From: DATAXP01 sp963708675
Lineage (GTDB): Bacteria > Planctomycetota > Planctomycetia > Pirellulales > PNKZ01
Direction: 5' to 3'
Length of the DNA stretch: 64,000 nucleotides
Assembly: GCA_963708675.1 (NCBI GenBank)
Contig: CAVPTO010000003.1
Location: forward strand, 5,766,001-5,830,000
Part shown: positions 35,361-44,591 of the stretch, piece by piece
Layout of the letters: the number at the start of each line of letters is the position of its first letter
Position numbering within the stretch: position 1 is the first letter of the stretch
Translations under genes and position numbers: made by a program
The notes under the pieces: model-generated
What the model saw: the letters and a program-made list of their open reading frames with translations, nothing else
Told to the model about the DNA's origin: nothing
Database searches by the model: none

Positions 35361-37394
35361 ATGTTGCGAACCGTTACCTCCGGCCTAAGCGCCCTCTTCA
35401 TGTGTGGTATCTCAGTGTGTGCGACCTTAACCCTCGCCACGTCAGCGTATGCGATCGATGCTGTCGTGACGCCGGTGGTGAAGGATTTGAAGAATCCCGA
35501 GTCGGTGTGCATCGGCGCGGAAGGGAAGATTCCGGTCTATTACGTGACGGTGATGGGTGAGCGCGACACTCCGGGCGACGGCGTGGTGATGCGCGTGCAG
35601 CCGGGCAAGGCCGAGCCGTTCGCGACGGGGCTCGACGATCCGAAGGGGATCGCCTTTCACAACGACACGCTGTACGTGGCTGATGTGAAGAAGGTCGTGG
35701 CGATCGACCCGAAGGGGAAAGTGAGCGTGATCGCGGCTCCCGAGGCGTTCCCGATTCCGCCGCTGTTTCTGAACGACATCGCCGTCGATCAGCTTGGCAA
35801 CGTGTACGTGACCGACACCGGCGACCGCAAAGGCGCGGGCGGCGGCTTGTTCCGTATTTCGAACGACGGCAAAGTTACGGCCGTCGTGCACGCTACGAAA
35901 ACCCCCGAGATCAAAGGCCCGAACGGCGTGCTGGTCGACGACATCGATCACGTGTTGCTGGCCGATATGCTCGCGGGCATCGTGTATCGCGTGACGGTGG
36001 CTGACGGCTCGATGGAGAAAATCGCGGAAGGCTTTCAGGGCGCTGACGGATTGGCTCGCGACTGGGACGGCAACCTGTACCTCAGCCAGGTGTCGAACGG
36101 CAACATCTCGGTGCTGCGAAAGGCGACCGGCAAGTGGGAGCCGTTGAAGACGGGCGCTTTCACGTCGGCCAACGATATTTGTCTGAACTATCGCAATGGC
36201 TGGGTCGTGGTGCCCGACATGAAGGGTGGCACGATCTCGACCGTATCGTTCGCGAGCAACAACCCGCGCGATGTCGACGAGTCGCCGCTCGCGTCGGTCG
36301 GCGTCGAAGTGGGCTGGCCCGAGCTTCCGCTCGTACGGGCGATCATGCTCACGAACGCCGGTGACGGCAGTGGCCGTAAGTTCGTCGCCTCGCAGATGGG
36401 CAAAGTCTATGTGCTGCCCGACGACGAATCGGCCACCGAGGCGAAGCTATTCTTCGACATGGAATCGAAGGTCTTCTACAAGGACAACGAGAACGAACAG
36501 GGCTTCCTCGGCATGGCGTTCCACCCGAAGTTCAAGGAGAACGGCGAATTCTTCGTCTACTACTCGACGACCGAGAAGCCACTGACGTCGGTCATTTCGC
36601 GATTCAAAGTCGATCCGAGCAATCCGACTCAGGCACTCGCGTCGAGCGAAGAAGAAATCATGCGGATTGACCAGCCGTTCTGGAATCACAACGGAGGGAC
36701 GTTGGCGTTCGGCCCCGATGGTTACCTGTACGTGGGCCTTGGCGACGGCGGCAAGTTCGGCGATCCGTATGGCAACGCGCAGAACCTGAGCACGTTGTTG
36801 GGCTCGATCCTTCGCATTGACGTCGACCATCGCGATGGCGACAAGGCGTACTCGGTGCCGAAGGACAACCCGTTCGTCAGCAAAGCAGGCGCGGCGCCGG
36901 AGATTTACGCTTACGGTGTGCGCAACATTTGGCGACTGGCGTTCGATCGTGCGGACGGAACGTTGTGGGCGGCCGATGTCGGACAAGACATTTGGGAGGA
37001 GATCAACGTCGTCACCAAAGGCGGCAACTTTGGTTGGAACCCGCGCGAAGCGATGCATCAGTATGGGCCGACCGGTTCGAAGCCGATGCCCGAGTTCATC
37101 GAACCGTTGTGGGAGTACCATCACGACATCGGCCGCAGCATCACGGGCGGCTACGTCTATCGCGGTAAGAAAGTGCCGGCCCTCGTCGGCAAGTATGTGT
37201 ATGCCGACTACGTGACCGGCCGCATTTGGGCGTTCGAGGTTGACGCCGCGAAGAAGAAGGTCGTCAGCAATCGCGAGATCATGGGGAACGTGTCGCCGGT
37301 GATGTCGTTCGGTGAAGACGAAGACGGCGAGCTGTACTTCATGACGATCAACGGCACGCGCGACGGGCGGATTTCGCGGTTTGTGGCGAAGTGA
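35361..37394 (+). CDS. secreted two-domain beta-propeller: SMP-30-like plus glucose/sorbosone dehydrogenase
   Basis: 677 residues. Signal peptide up to about residue 32 (TLATSAYA). Residues 35-340 form an SMP-30/NHL-like propeller (GDGVVMRVQPGK, GLFRISNDGKVTAVV, NGVLVDDIDHVLLADM). Residues 345-677 match the PQQ-dependent sugar dehydrogenase (GSDH/YliI) family: 'EQGFLGMAFHPKF', 'WNHNGGTLAFGPDGYLYVGLGDGG', 'GSILRIDVD', 'YAYGVRNIWRLAF' and 'GYVYRGKKVPALVGKYVYADY'. Periplasmic sugar oxidation is inferred. Transcribed away from the flavoprotein gene. Confidence 0.88.
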   Translation: MLRTVTSGLSALFMCGISVCATLTLATSAYAIDAVVTPVVKDLKNPESVCIGAEGKIPVYYVTVMGERDTPGDGVVMRVQPGKAEPFATGLDDPKGIAFHNDTLYVADVKKVVAIDPKGKVSVIAAPEAFPIPPLFLNDIAVDQLGNVYVTDTGDRKGAGGGLFRISNDGKVTAVVHATKTPEIKGPNGVLVDDIDHVLLADMLAGIVYRVTVADGSMEKIAEGFQGADGLARDWDGNLYLSQVSNGNISVLRKATGKWEPLKTGAFTSANDICLNYRNGWVVVPDMKGGTISTVSFASNNPRDVDESPLASVGVEVGWPELPLVRAIMLTNAGDGSGRKFVASQMGKVYVLPDDESATEAKLFFDMESKVFYKDNENEQGFLGMAFHPKFKENGEFFVYYSTTEKPLTSVISRFKVDPSNPTQALASSEEEIMRIDQPFWNHNGGTLAFGPDGYLYVGLGDGGKFGDPYGNAQNLSTLLGSILRIDVDHRDGDKAYSVPKDNPFVSKAGAAPEIYAYGVRNIWRLAFDRADGTLWAADVGQDIWEEINVVTKGGNFGWNPREAMHQYGPTGSKPMPEFIEPLWEYHHDIGRSITGGYVYRGKKVPALVGKYVYADYVTGRIWAFEVDAAKKKVVSNREIMGNVSPVMSFGEDEDGELYFMTINGTRDGRISRFVAK

Positions 37395-37406
37395 TTTGAT
37401 CGAAAC

Positions 37407-37532
37407 CCTTCTCCCTTCGGGAGAAGGTGCCGCGAAGCGGCGGATGAGGGCGGGTTGAATTGGTAACCGCTATCTACTGCAACCCGCCCTCACCCGGCGG
37501 CTGCGCCGCCACCCTCTCCCAACGGGAGAGGG
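37407..37532. repeat. G/C-rich paired hairpin module
   Basis: Left part cccttctcccttcgggagaa.. ggtgccgcgaagcggcggat.. gagggcgggtt; right part aacccgccctcacccggcgg.. ctgcgccgcc.. accctctcccaacgggagag. The two arms are approximate reverse complements of each other and each contains smaller palindromes. The same module occurs at 14131, 43184, 52756, 57108, 58193, 59761 and 60046. Confidence 0.85.
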
Positions 37533-37544
37533 ATTCACGAAACA

Positions 37545-38497
37545 TCAACTCGGATCAACCGCGCGATACGCGGCGATCACGGCCTTCTCGCCGTCAGCGC
37601 CCTTTTTGGCATTGCCGTGCTCGAGGCCCATGATGCCTTTGAAACCCTTGTCGTGCAGGTGCTGGAAGACGTTGCGGTAGTTGATCTCGCCGGTGCCGGG
37701 CTCCTTGCGCCCGGGTTGTCGCCGCACTGGTAGTACGCCACCTCGCTGTACGCGCGATCGATGTTTGGGATCAGGTTCCCTTCGTCGATCTGCTGGTGAT
37801 AAATATCGTACAGCAGTTTGCAGCCCGGCCGACGCACCGCTCTGCACAGCATGTAACCTTGCGAGACGGTGTGCAGGAACACGCCGGGATGATTCGTGCG
37901 ATGGTTTAGCGGTTCGAGAATCATCGCCACGCCTGCGGGCTCGACGATGTCGCAGGCTCGCAGCAGTAGCTCGATCGCGTTCGCCGTTTGATACGTCATC
38001 GGCAACTTCGGGTCGAGGTTGCCGCACACAACGGTCATCACCTTCGTGTTCACCCGCTTGGCGACTTCGACCGACTTGCGAATCTCATCGAGCACGGCCT
38101 TGCGCTTGTCTTCATCGTCGCCGGCGAATGTCACCTCGTAACCGAGCGGACCGGCGGCCGAGATCGTCCCCATCTCGATGTCGAGACTTTGCATCGCCTT
38201 GGCGAGACGATTTTGCTCGTCGACCGTGCGCGTGGGCATCTTGTTGTCTTCCCACGCGCGAAAGCCTTGGTCGGCGGCGAACTTCAACTGATCGACGAAG
38301 TCCGCGCCGCCGAGCACTTTGAACATGTCGAAGTGCGGAGCGAACTTCATGCGAAACGGCTTGGCGTCCGACGCCGCCGCCTGAACGGCGCCGGGCCAAG
38401 CTGTGACGATTGCTGACGTAACAGCCGCAGTCGTTGCAGCGGCCGTCGCCTGCAGAAACGCGCGACGATCAGTGAGCTTTGTTTCGAGGTTCGTCAT
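37545..38497 (-). CDS. hydroxypyruvate isomerase-like TIM-barrel protein, Tat leader, frame broken near 37711
   Basis: About 317 residues across the break. The leader 'TDRRAFLQATAAATTAAV' is Tat-type. The barrel matches AP-endonuclease family 2/Hyi-like sugar isomerases: 'MKFAPHFDMFK', 'GVAMILEPLNHRTNHPG' (metal Glu), 'KLLYDIYHQQIDEGNL' (Asp/His) and, after the break, 'GIMGLEHGNAKKG'. Restoring one G (ccggg-cgc to ccgggg-cgc) yields CGDNPGRKEPGTGEI. The start overlaps the stop of the Gfo/Idh/MocA gene by four bases, so the pair forms one sugar-catabolic unit. Confidence 0.85.
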
Positions 38498-39882
38498 ACA
38501 GCACGCGTGATCCCGGGCATCGCAATCGCGTAACCACCGTCGGCGTTCGGATTCAACGGCGCGGCCGACTTCCAATCTTCGGCGTCGGTCGTGAGCCGCA
38601 ACTCCGAAGCCATCGCATCGTCCCACGCGATTTCCTTGCCCGAGTACGTGGCCATGCGCCCCATAATCGCCGTCATTGACGATGTCGCGCCGTACTCGGT
38701 TTCGTTGTACGTCGTCCCGTTGCGAATCGCCGCGAACAAATCGTCGTGCTCGATTTGGAACGGGTTCGACTTGTCGCCCGTCATTTTGCTACGACCTCGG
38801 CCGAGCGAGCGAAGACGCAACTCGTCTTTGCCCGTGACGAGCAATCGCCCGCCACTCACGTCGCACCAACCCTTCGTGCCGTGCGCCATCTCGGCGACTT
38901 GGTTCAGGCAGCCGGGAATCTGGCGGCATTGGCTGAACATCTTCGCGCCGTTGGCATAGGTGAACTCGACAAAGTGGTGATCGTAAATGTTGCCGTACTC
39001 TTTGCCGGTTCGCACCTGCCGGCCACCCATGCCCTGGGCGGTCACGGGCGTCGCGTTTTGAATCCAATTGCAGACATCGATGTTGTGGATGTGCTGCTCG
39101 CAGATGTGATCGCCGCTGAGCCAGTTAAAGAAGTACCAGTTACGCACCTGGTATTCGAGTTCGGTCAGACCATCGTGTGGCACCGGCTGCTTCGCAGGAG
39201 CGGCTGTGTCCCAGTAGCAACGGTAAAAGTTGATATCGCCGACCGCGCCATCTTGCAGTCGTTTGACCAGGTCGACATAGATCGGATCGTGATGCCGTTG
39301 CAGGCCGACGCCGACCTTGAGGTTCTTCTGCTTCGCAAGCTTGTTGACTTCGAGCAATCGACGCACGCCGTGAGCGTCGGTAGCGACGGGCTTTTCCATG
39401 AACACGTGCTTGCCAGCGTTCACGGCATATTCGAAGTGCGCGGGTCGAAAGCCCGGCGGAGCGGCAATCAGCACCAGATCGACGCCGCTGTCGATCGCCT
39501 TGCGATAAGCGTCGAGGCCGATGAATCGCCGTTCGGGCGGAACGTCGACGCGGTCGGCCATCTTCGGTGTTTTCTTGAGCGCCTCAAGGCTCGACTCCAT
39601 GCGATCGGCGAACGCATCAGCAACCGCCCACAGCTTCACAGGCCCTTCGGTGCTCAGCGCCTGCGCGACCGCGCCCGACCCACGACCACCGCAACCGATG
39701 AGCGCCAACTTGATCGTGTCATCCGCGCCGGCATGCACACTTCGCGGCAGCGCCAAAGCGCCAGCCATCGCCGCCCCGACGCCGATGGCCGAACTCGTCG
39801 AAAGAAATTCGCGACGCGAGGCAGACGAATGGTTGGAGGATTCCGAGGACGAGAGACGACGAGACTTCGAGCGCGACGACAT
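38494..39882 (-). CDS. Gfo/Idh/MocA family oxidoreductase, Tat leader
   Basis: 462 residues. Ser/Arg-rich start, then Tat signal 'SASRREFLSTSSAIGVGAAM'. NAD(P)-binding 'KLALIGCGGRG' and the family's 'EKPVATDAHG' (catalytic Lys of EKP). Later 'FNWLSGDHICEQHIHNIDVC' is typical of the secreted planctomycete group. Probable dehydrogenase of a sugar or sugar derivative in the periplasm. ATG 39882 is preferred over 39972, whose extra residues are not protein-like. Coupled to the isomerase gene downstream. Confidence 0.92.
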   Translation of the reverse strand: MSSRSKSRRLSSSESSNHSSASRREFLSTSSAIGVGAAMAGALALPRSVHAGADDTIKLALIGCGGRGSGAVAQALSTEGPVKLWAVADAFADRMESSLEALKKTPKMADRVDVPPERRFIGLDAYRKAIDSGVDLVLIAAPPGFRPAHFEYAVNAGKHVFMEKPVATDAHGVRRLLEVNKLAKQKNLKVGVGLQRHHDPIYVDLVKRLQDGAVGDINFYRCYWDTAAPAKQPVPHDGLTELEYQVRNWYFFNWLSGDHICEQHIHNIDVCNWIQNATPVTAQGMGGRQVRTGKEYGNIYDHHFVEFTYANGAKMFSQCRQIPGCLNQVAEMAHGTKGWCDVSGGRLLVTGKDELRLRSLGRGRSKMTGDKSNPFQIEHDDLFAAIRNGTTYNETEYGATSSMTAIMGRMATYSGKEIAWDDAMASELRLTTDAEDWKSAAPLNPNADGGYAIAMPGITRAV

Positions 39883-40025
39883 GGCGGGATACTCGCGATT
39901 GTGGGCGTGGTGGGTCGCAGCGGCGAAAACCGCAACGAGCGCGAGTTTATTTGAAATCGAATTAAGCTGCAAGGAATTTTCTCGGCGAAGGATACAAAGT
40001 TTGGCCGTCGTTGCATAAATAGGGC

Positions 40026-40364
40026 ATGAAGTTGCCCCATCTCGAGAACGCGGTTGTGCCGCAAGCCAAGGTCGTCGATTGCTTGCTATCCAGAACCCAT
40101 CCGATTGGTCGTCACAAAGCGGTGTTCTTCGAAGCCTTCGGCTTTACGACGGCGGGTTGGCAATCGCTCGCAGAAGCGCTTTTAACCCATGCGAGCGATT
40201 ACGAGCTCACGACGGTCGAAGACTCACCCTTCGGCAAGCGTTACGTGATTGAAGGTATAATGACGATGAACGACGGTCGGGCTATTCTGATGCGAACAGT
40301 CTGGTTCATCGATTCCGGCGAAGACGTACCGCGATTCGTAACAGCCTATCCCATCGAGAAATGA
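40026..40364 (+). CDS. DUF6883 family protein
   Basis: 112 residues. 'MKLPHLENAVVPQAKVVDCLLSRTHPIGRHKAVFF' and a C-terminal 'RTVWFIDSGEDVPRFVTAYP' match, by recall, DUF6883. This family is often found next to DUF4926 or at the C-terminus of polymorphic toxins, so a toxin-related role has been suspected, but no activity is known to me. One base separates it from the DUF4926 gene. Confidence 0.75.
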   Translation: MKLPHLENAVVPQAKVVDCLLSRTHPIGRHKAVFFEAFGFTTAGWQSLAEALLTHASDYELTTVEDSPFGKRYVIEGIMTMNDGRAILMRTVWFIDSGEDVPRFVTAYPIEK

Positions 40365-40365
40365 C

Positions 40366-40600
40366 GTGGCGATAAAAGAACTCGAAAGCGTCGTGCTCGC
40401 GGTAGATCTACCCGAACACGGCCTCAAGCACGGGGATATCGGCACGGTTGTGCTATTGCATGGCGATGCGGGCTACGAAGTCGAATTCGTGAGCCTCGCC
40501 GGCGAGACGTTGGCTGTCGTATCGCTCACGCCGCAGCAACTACGTCCGGTCGGTGCGCGAGATGGCTCAGGCGCGTCCGCTGGAGACAGCCCGCAAATAG
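40366..40600 (+). CDS. DUF4926 family protein, frame probably broken near 40560
   Basis: GTG start one base after the DUF6883 stop. 'LESVVLAVDLPEHGLKHGDIGTVV', 'YEVEFVSLAGETLAVVSLTPQQLRPV' match DUF4926. In the given sequence the frame runs on to 40692 with a low-complexity tail overlapping the ferritin gene. In the next frame 'MAQARPLETARK' ends at 40600, the usual family ending. Loss of two bases in a gagaga run would explain it. Forms a two-gene unit with DUF6883. Confidence 0.7.
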
Positions 40601-40656
40601 CGATCGTTGAGTCGCGACCACCGCGAGCTGCTTCTTCGGCGGCATCGCGGAGAGGC

Positions 40657-41115
40657 CTAAGCCTCGCCAGCGTCCGGCACATCGACGCCTAGCGCCGTCG
40701 CCAGGTCGACAAGATGTTCCTGCTCTTGCACGATGATGCCGCGCAGCACTTCGCTCAGCGCGAACTCGCCCAAGGCGTCGGCCTGGCGTATGCGCGAGCG
40801 GTAGTTGGCGATGGTCACGCGCTCGTTTTCGAGGTCGAACGCGAGCATGTCCTTCGCCTTCTCAGACGTCTTCACCGGCTGCGGCGTTACGGTCGGCATC
40901 CCGCCGAGATAGTCGATCTGGTTGGCAATCTTCAACGCGTGGTCGAGTTCCTCGCCGGCGTGGACCTTCAATTCCTTCGCAATGTCCATGTACTCGGCGC
41001 CTTTGAGCACCTGGCTGTAGACGGTGTAGGCGATGATCGCCTGGTATTCACGCGACAAGTCCTCATTCAACAACTCAACGAGCTTCTTGCGATCGACCTT
41101 AGCGGGCTCTGCCAT
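40657..41115 (-). CDS. ferritin-like (bacterioferritin-type) protein
   Basis: 152 residues, four-helix bundle. Di-iron ligand motifs: Glu in 'LSREYQAIIAYTVY', ExxH in 'HAGEELDHALKI', and ExxH in 'IIVQEQEHLVDLA'. Iron storage or oxidation, possibly protection from peroxide. No haem-binding Met judged. ATG 41115 with a ggag-containing leader (ccaggagcatcatc). The gene's 3' end meets the DUF4926 gene. Confidence 0.85.
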   Translation of the reverse strand: MAEPAKVDRKKLVELLNEDLSREYQAIIAYTVYSQVLKGAEYMDIAKELKVHAGEELDHALKIANQIDYLGGMPTVTPQPVKTSEKAKDMLAFDLENERVTIANYRSRIRQADALGEFALSEVLRGIIVQEQEHLVDLATALGVDVPDAGEA

Positions 41116-41239
41116 GATGATGCTCCTGGGTTTTCGGCGACAATGACGATGTAAACTGAGGCCTGTGTAGACTGAGGCCGGTGTTAAACAGCGGTTCCGA
41201 GAGCGCCGCCCCACGCGACGCTCGTGAATTGGATGCTTT

Positions 41240-41839
41240 ATGACCAGCGGCGGAGATTTTACACCACACCGGGGCGACGCATTAGTGCTGGTCGACGTCC
41301 AGCGCGACTTCTTGCCGAGTGGAGCACTGGCTGTGCCGGATGGCGACAAAATCATTCCGTCGCTGAATCGCCGCATCGATCAGTTCACCGCGCGAGGCCT
41401 GCCGGTGTTCGCCACGCGAGACTGGCATCCGGCGAACCATCCATCGTTTGAAGCGTCTGAAGGTGGCATGTCCGAGGGGATGTGGCCTCGGCATTGTGTG
41501 CAAGGAACGCCAGGCGCGGAGTTCCCGAATTCTTTGCGTTTGCCCGCCGATGTCGTGCTCATCTCGAAAGGCTCCGACGACCGCGATGGTTACTCGGCAT
41601 TTGAAGGGACCGATTTCGAAGCTCTTTTGAAAGCGCGACGTGTGAAGCGGTTATTCGTCGGCGGACTCGCGACCGAATACTGCGTTGCGGCCACGGTCTG
41701 TGATGCGTTGAGCCGCGGATTCCAAGTCGTGGTGCTCGTCGATGCCGTGCGTGCGATCAACGTCGCCGAGGCCGAGAAGAACCTTGCAGAGTTCAGATCA
41801 AAAGGCGCTGCCTTGCTGCACGATGAGGTCCGCGCATGA
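41240..41839 (+). CDS. pncA: nicotinamidase
   Basis: 199 residues. Hydrolyses nicotinamide to nicotinate in NAD salvage. The catalytic triad is Asp19 (LVDVQRDF), Lys110 (LISKGSD) and Cys148 (ATEYCV); the metal site is Asp61, His63, His67 (DWHPANH). Standard length. The stop overlaps the start of the nicotinate phosphoribosyltransferase gene (ATGA), so the two consecutive salvage enzymes are cotranslated. Confidence 0.95.
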   Translation: MTSGGDFTPHRGDALVLVDVQRDFLPSGALAVPDGDKIIPSLNRRIDQFTARGLPVFATRDWHPANHPSFEASEGGMSEGMWPRHCVQGTPGAEFPNSLRLPADVVLISKGSDDRDGYSAFEGTDFEALLKARRVKRLFVGGLATEYCVAATVCDALSRGFQVVVLVDAVRAINVAEAEKNLAEFRSKGAALLHDEVRA

Positions 41840-43145
41840 GCGAATCGGCCCTGCTCACCGACCTGTACCAGTTGACGATGCTGCAGGCCTATTTCGAGGC
41901 GGGACTTCGCGAGACGGCCGTCTTCGAACTGTTCGTGCGACGTCTGCCGCCGCATCGCAACTTCCTCGTCGCGGCAGGACTCGAAGCGGCACTCGACTAT
42001 CTCGAGAATTTTCATTTCGGCGAGGAAGAGATTGAATGGCTGCGAAAGCTGGATCGCTTTCAATCGCGGTTCGTCGATTCGTTGGCCGAGATGCGATTCA
42101 CGGGCGACGTCATGGCGCTGCCGGAGGGGACGATCTTCTTCGCCGATGAGCCGATCATTCGCATCACCGCGCCGCTGCCGGAGGCGCAGATCGTCGAGTC
42201 GCGACTGATGAATCTTCTGCAATATCCGACCCTCGTGGCGTCGAAGGCTGCGCGGTCGGTGCTTGTCGCTGAGGGGAAGCTGCTCGTCGAGTTCGGCATG
42301 CGCCGCGCTCACGGGGCCGAAGCGGCGATGATGGCCGCCCGCGCCGCGTACCTCGCCGGCTTTGCGGGGACGTCGAACGTTGCTGCCGGCGCGCTTTGGA
42401 ATATTCCGCTCTACGGCACGATGGCGCACTCGTTCATTCAGACGCACGACGACGAAGCCGCGGCGTTCGAGCAATTCGCGCGCGCCAACCCGCGCGACGT
42501 CGTGCTGTTGATCGACACATACGACACCGAGGCCGCCGCCCGCAAAGTTGCGAGGTTAGCGTCGAAGCTTCGCGCCGCTGGGATCACGCTCAAAGGCGTT
42601 CGCATCGACAGCGGCGACTTGGCCGAGCACGCTCGCAAGGTTCGCCGGATTCTCGACGGCGCGAACTTGAAAGACGTGACCATCTTCGCCAGCGGCAATC
42701 TCGACGAGTCGGGCGTCGCGGCGCTTCGATCGGCGCCCATCGACGGTTTCGGTGTCGGCACACTGCTCGACGTGGTCGCCGATGGGCCATACCTCGAATG
42801 CGCTTACAAGTTGCAGGAATACGCAGGTAAGCCGAAGCGTAAACGTTCCGAAGGCAAAGCGACCTGGCCCGGCCGCAAGCAAGTGTTTCGACAATTCGAC
42901 GCCAACGGGCACATGGCCGGAGATTGCGTCGCGATCGAGACCGATGTTCAACCGGGCGACCCGTTGCTCGAGCCTGTGATGCGGCAAGGGCTACGACATC
43001 CGCCGTCACTGCCGCTTCGGGAGTTGCGCCCGCGACGCTGTCGAATCTCGCACGTCTACCCGATGTTTTGCGCACGATTGATCGTGACGACCGCTACGAC
43101 GTGACGATCGCCGATTCGGTGCGTGATCTCGCCGCGAGGATTTGA
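41836..43145 (+). CDS. pncB: nicotinate phosphoribosyltransferase, frame broken near 42990
   Basis: About 436 residues across the break. Converts nicotinate and PRPP to NaMN. 'LLTDLYQLTMLQAYF' at the start, 'RRAHGAEAAMMAARAAYLAGFAGTSN' and 'GVRIDSGDLAEHARKVR' are family signatures; the His of the phosphorylated loop is in 'GTMAHSFI'. Near 42990 restoring one G (caaggg-cta to caaggg-gct) continues into 'TTSAVTAASGVAP' and 'YDVTIADSVRDLAARI', stop at 43145. As given, the frame ends at 43104 in unrelated sequence. Coupled to pncA. Confidence 0.92.
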
Positions 43146-43183
43146 TGACCTGATGTTCGTTGATATTCAGATTGCGATTCGAA

Positions 43184-43320
43184 CCCTTCTCCCTCCGGGA
43201 GAAGGTGCCGCGAAGCGGCGGATGAGGGCGGGTTGAGATTCAAAGCGCCTTCTATTTCAACCCGCCATCCTCTCCCAAAGGGAGAGGAGTTCGTTTGGCT
43301 CGCTACGCGTCGCGGCTAAA
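43184..43320. repeat. G/C-rich paired hairpin module plus half palindrome
   Basis: 43184-43288: the same two-armed hairpin module as 37407-37532, slightly shortened in the right arm. Directly after it, about 43300-43320 (ctcgctacgcgtcgcggcta) is one half of the 50-bp palindrome of 25152-25201. Together they fill the space between convergent pncB and the enolase-superfamily gene. Confidence 0.8.
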
Positions 43321-43325
43321 CACGA

Positions 43326-44573
43326 TCATTCAACTAACGTCGCCTTCTTCACAAACTCCGGGTCAATCGTCACCCCAAAACCGGGACCCGACGGGCAGCG
43401 GACGATGCCGTTCTCGCATCGCAGCGACGATGTCGCACACTCGACGGGCAAATCGGTGTTGCCTTTGAACTCCATGAACGGGCCAACGTTCGGCGTGAAC
43501 GAGGCGAAGTGAATCACGTCGAGATAGCCAAGGCCGCCGCCCGACATGTGCGGCACGACCTGCATGTTCGCAGCCTCCGCCATGCGGGCCACTTTCGTCG
43601 CGCGAATCATCCCGCCGCCGTAATGCAGATCGGGTTGCACGACGTCGACGCCGCGGTTCTCGATCGTCCACTGAAATCGCCGCAAGCTAAACTCTTGCTC
43701 GCCCCCCGCCACGGGAATGTCGAGCGCGTCGGACACTTCTTTTGTGCTCCATAAGTCGTCGAACGGGCACGGCTCCTCGTAGAATCCGTATGCGTGCTCT
43801 TCCATGATTCGACCGATGCGGATGGCGTTCTCGGTGTCGTAGCTGCTGTTCGAATCGGCGTAGAGCGTCATGTCGTCGCCGAACTCTTTTCGCACCAGCG
43901 GAATCAACGCCTCGGTGCGGCCGGGGAGCGAATCGGCGTTGCGACTCATGCGTCCGCCGAGACGGAACTTGATCGCCTTTGCGCCCGAGTCGGCCACCAG
44001 CTTGTGCAGATACTCGATTTCTTCTTCGGGCGTGTTGCCACGCTTGCCGCTGGCGTAATAGACCGGAATCTCGCGGCGCATCGTGCCGCCGAAGAAGTCG
44101 GCAACCGGCCGGGCCGTCGCACGTCCCATGAGTTCCAATAGCGAGAACTCCATCGCCGCCACGCCGATCCACAGCGCGAGACCCTGCAACTTGTAGTTGT
44201 CGTGATGGCGGTACAGTTCCCACATCAGCGACTCGATGTCGCGAGCGTCTTTGCCGATGAAGAACGGCGCGATGAGCTTCAGAAAGATAGGATACGCCAC
44301 TGCCATGCGGCTCGGATGCGGCACCGTCACCGCCTCGACGCCGTCGGTCGATCGCGTTCGCAGCAAATACGTCTTGCCGTTACGCAGCAGTTCGATCGAC
44401 TTGATTTTCAGCGGCGCATCGAGCAGTTCCGTCCTCAGCACCGGCTTGTCGAGAATGGCTTGCAACTGGCGAGATGTCGGCCGCGTTTCGTCGGCGCGCA
44501 GCATTGATGTGCTCGCGGCCAGTGCTGCGGTCGATTTCAGAAACGTGCGACGTGTGGTGGGCATCGCATTCAT
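43326..44573 (-). CDS. mandelate racemase/muconate lactonizing enzyme family, Tat leader
   Basis: 415 residues. 'TTRRTFLKSTAALAASTSM' is Tat-type. Enolase-superfamily barrel: 'GAKAIKFRLGGR' (Lys after strand 2), metal ligands Asp in 'LYADSNSSY', Glu in 'FYEEPCPFDD', Glu in 'GGEQEFS', and a His in 'VVPHMSGGG'. A dehydratase of an acid sugar is the likeliest activity. An ATG three codons downstream (44564) is an equal start candidate. The gene ends 18 bases after leuS does not begin: leuS lies upstream on the same strand, with its stop at 44592. Confidence 0.88.
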   Translation of the reverse strand: MNAMPTTRRTFLKSTAALAASTSMLRADETRPTSRQLQAILDKPVLRTELLDAPLKIKSIELLRNGKTYLLRTRSTDGVEAVTVPHPSRMAVAYPIFLKLIAPFFIGKDARDIESLMWELYRHHDNYKLQGLALWIGVAAMEFSLLELMGRATARPVADFFGGTMRREIPVYYASGKRGNTPEEEIEYLHKLVADSGAKAIKFRLGGRMSRNADSLPGRTEALIPLVRKEFGDDMTLYADSNSSYDTENAIRIGRIMEEHAYGFYEEPCPFDDLWSTKEVSDALDIPVAGGEQEFSLRRFQWTIENRGVDVVQPDLHYGGGMIRATKVARMAEAANMQVVPHMSGGGLGYLDVIHFASFTPNVGPFMEFKGNTDLPVECATSSLRCENGIVRCPSGPGFGVTIDPEFVKKATLVE

Positions 44574-44591
44574 TTTAATTCGCGAAGATCG

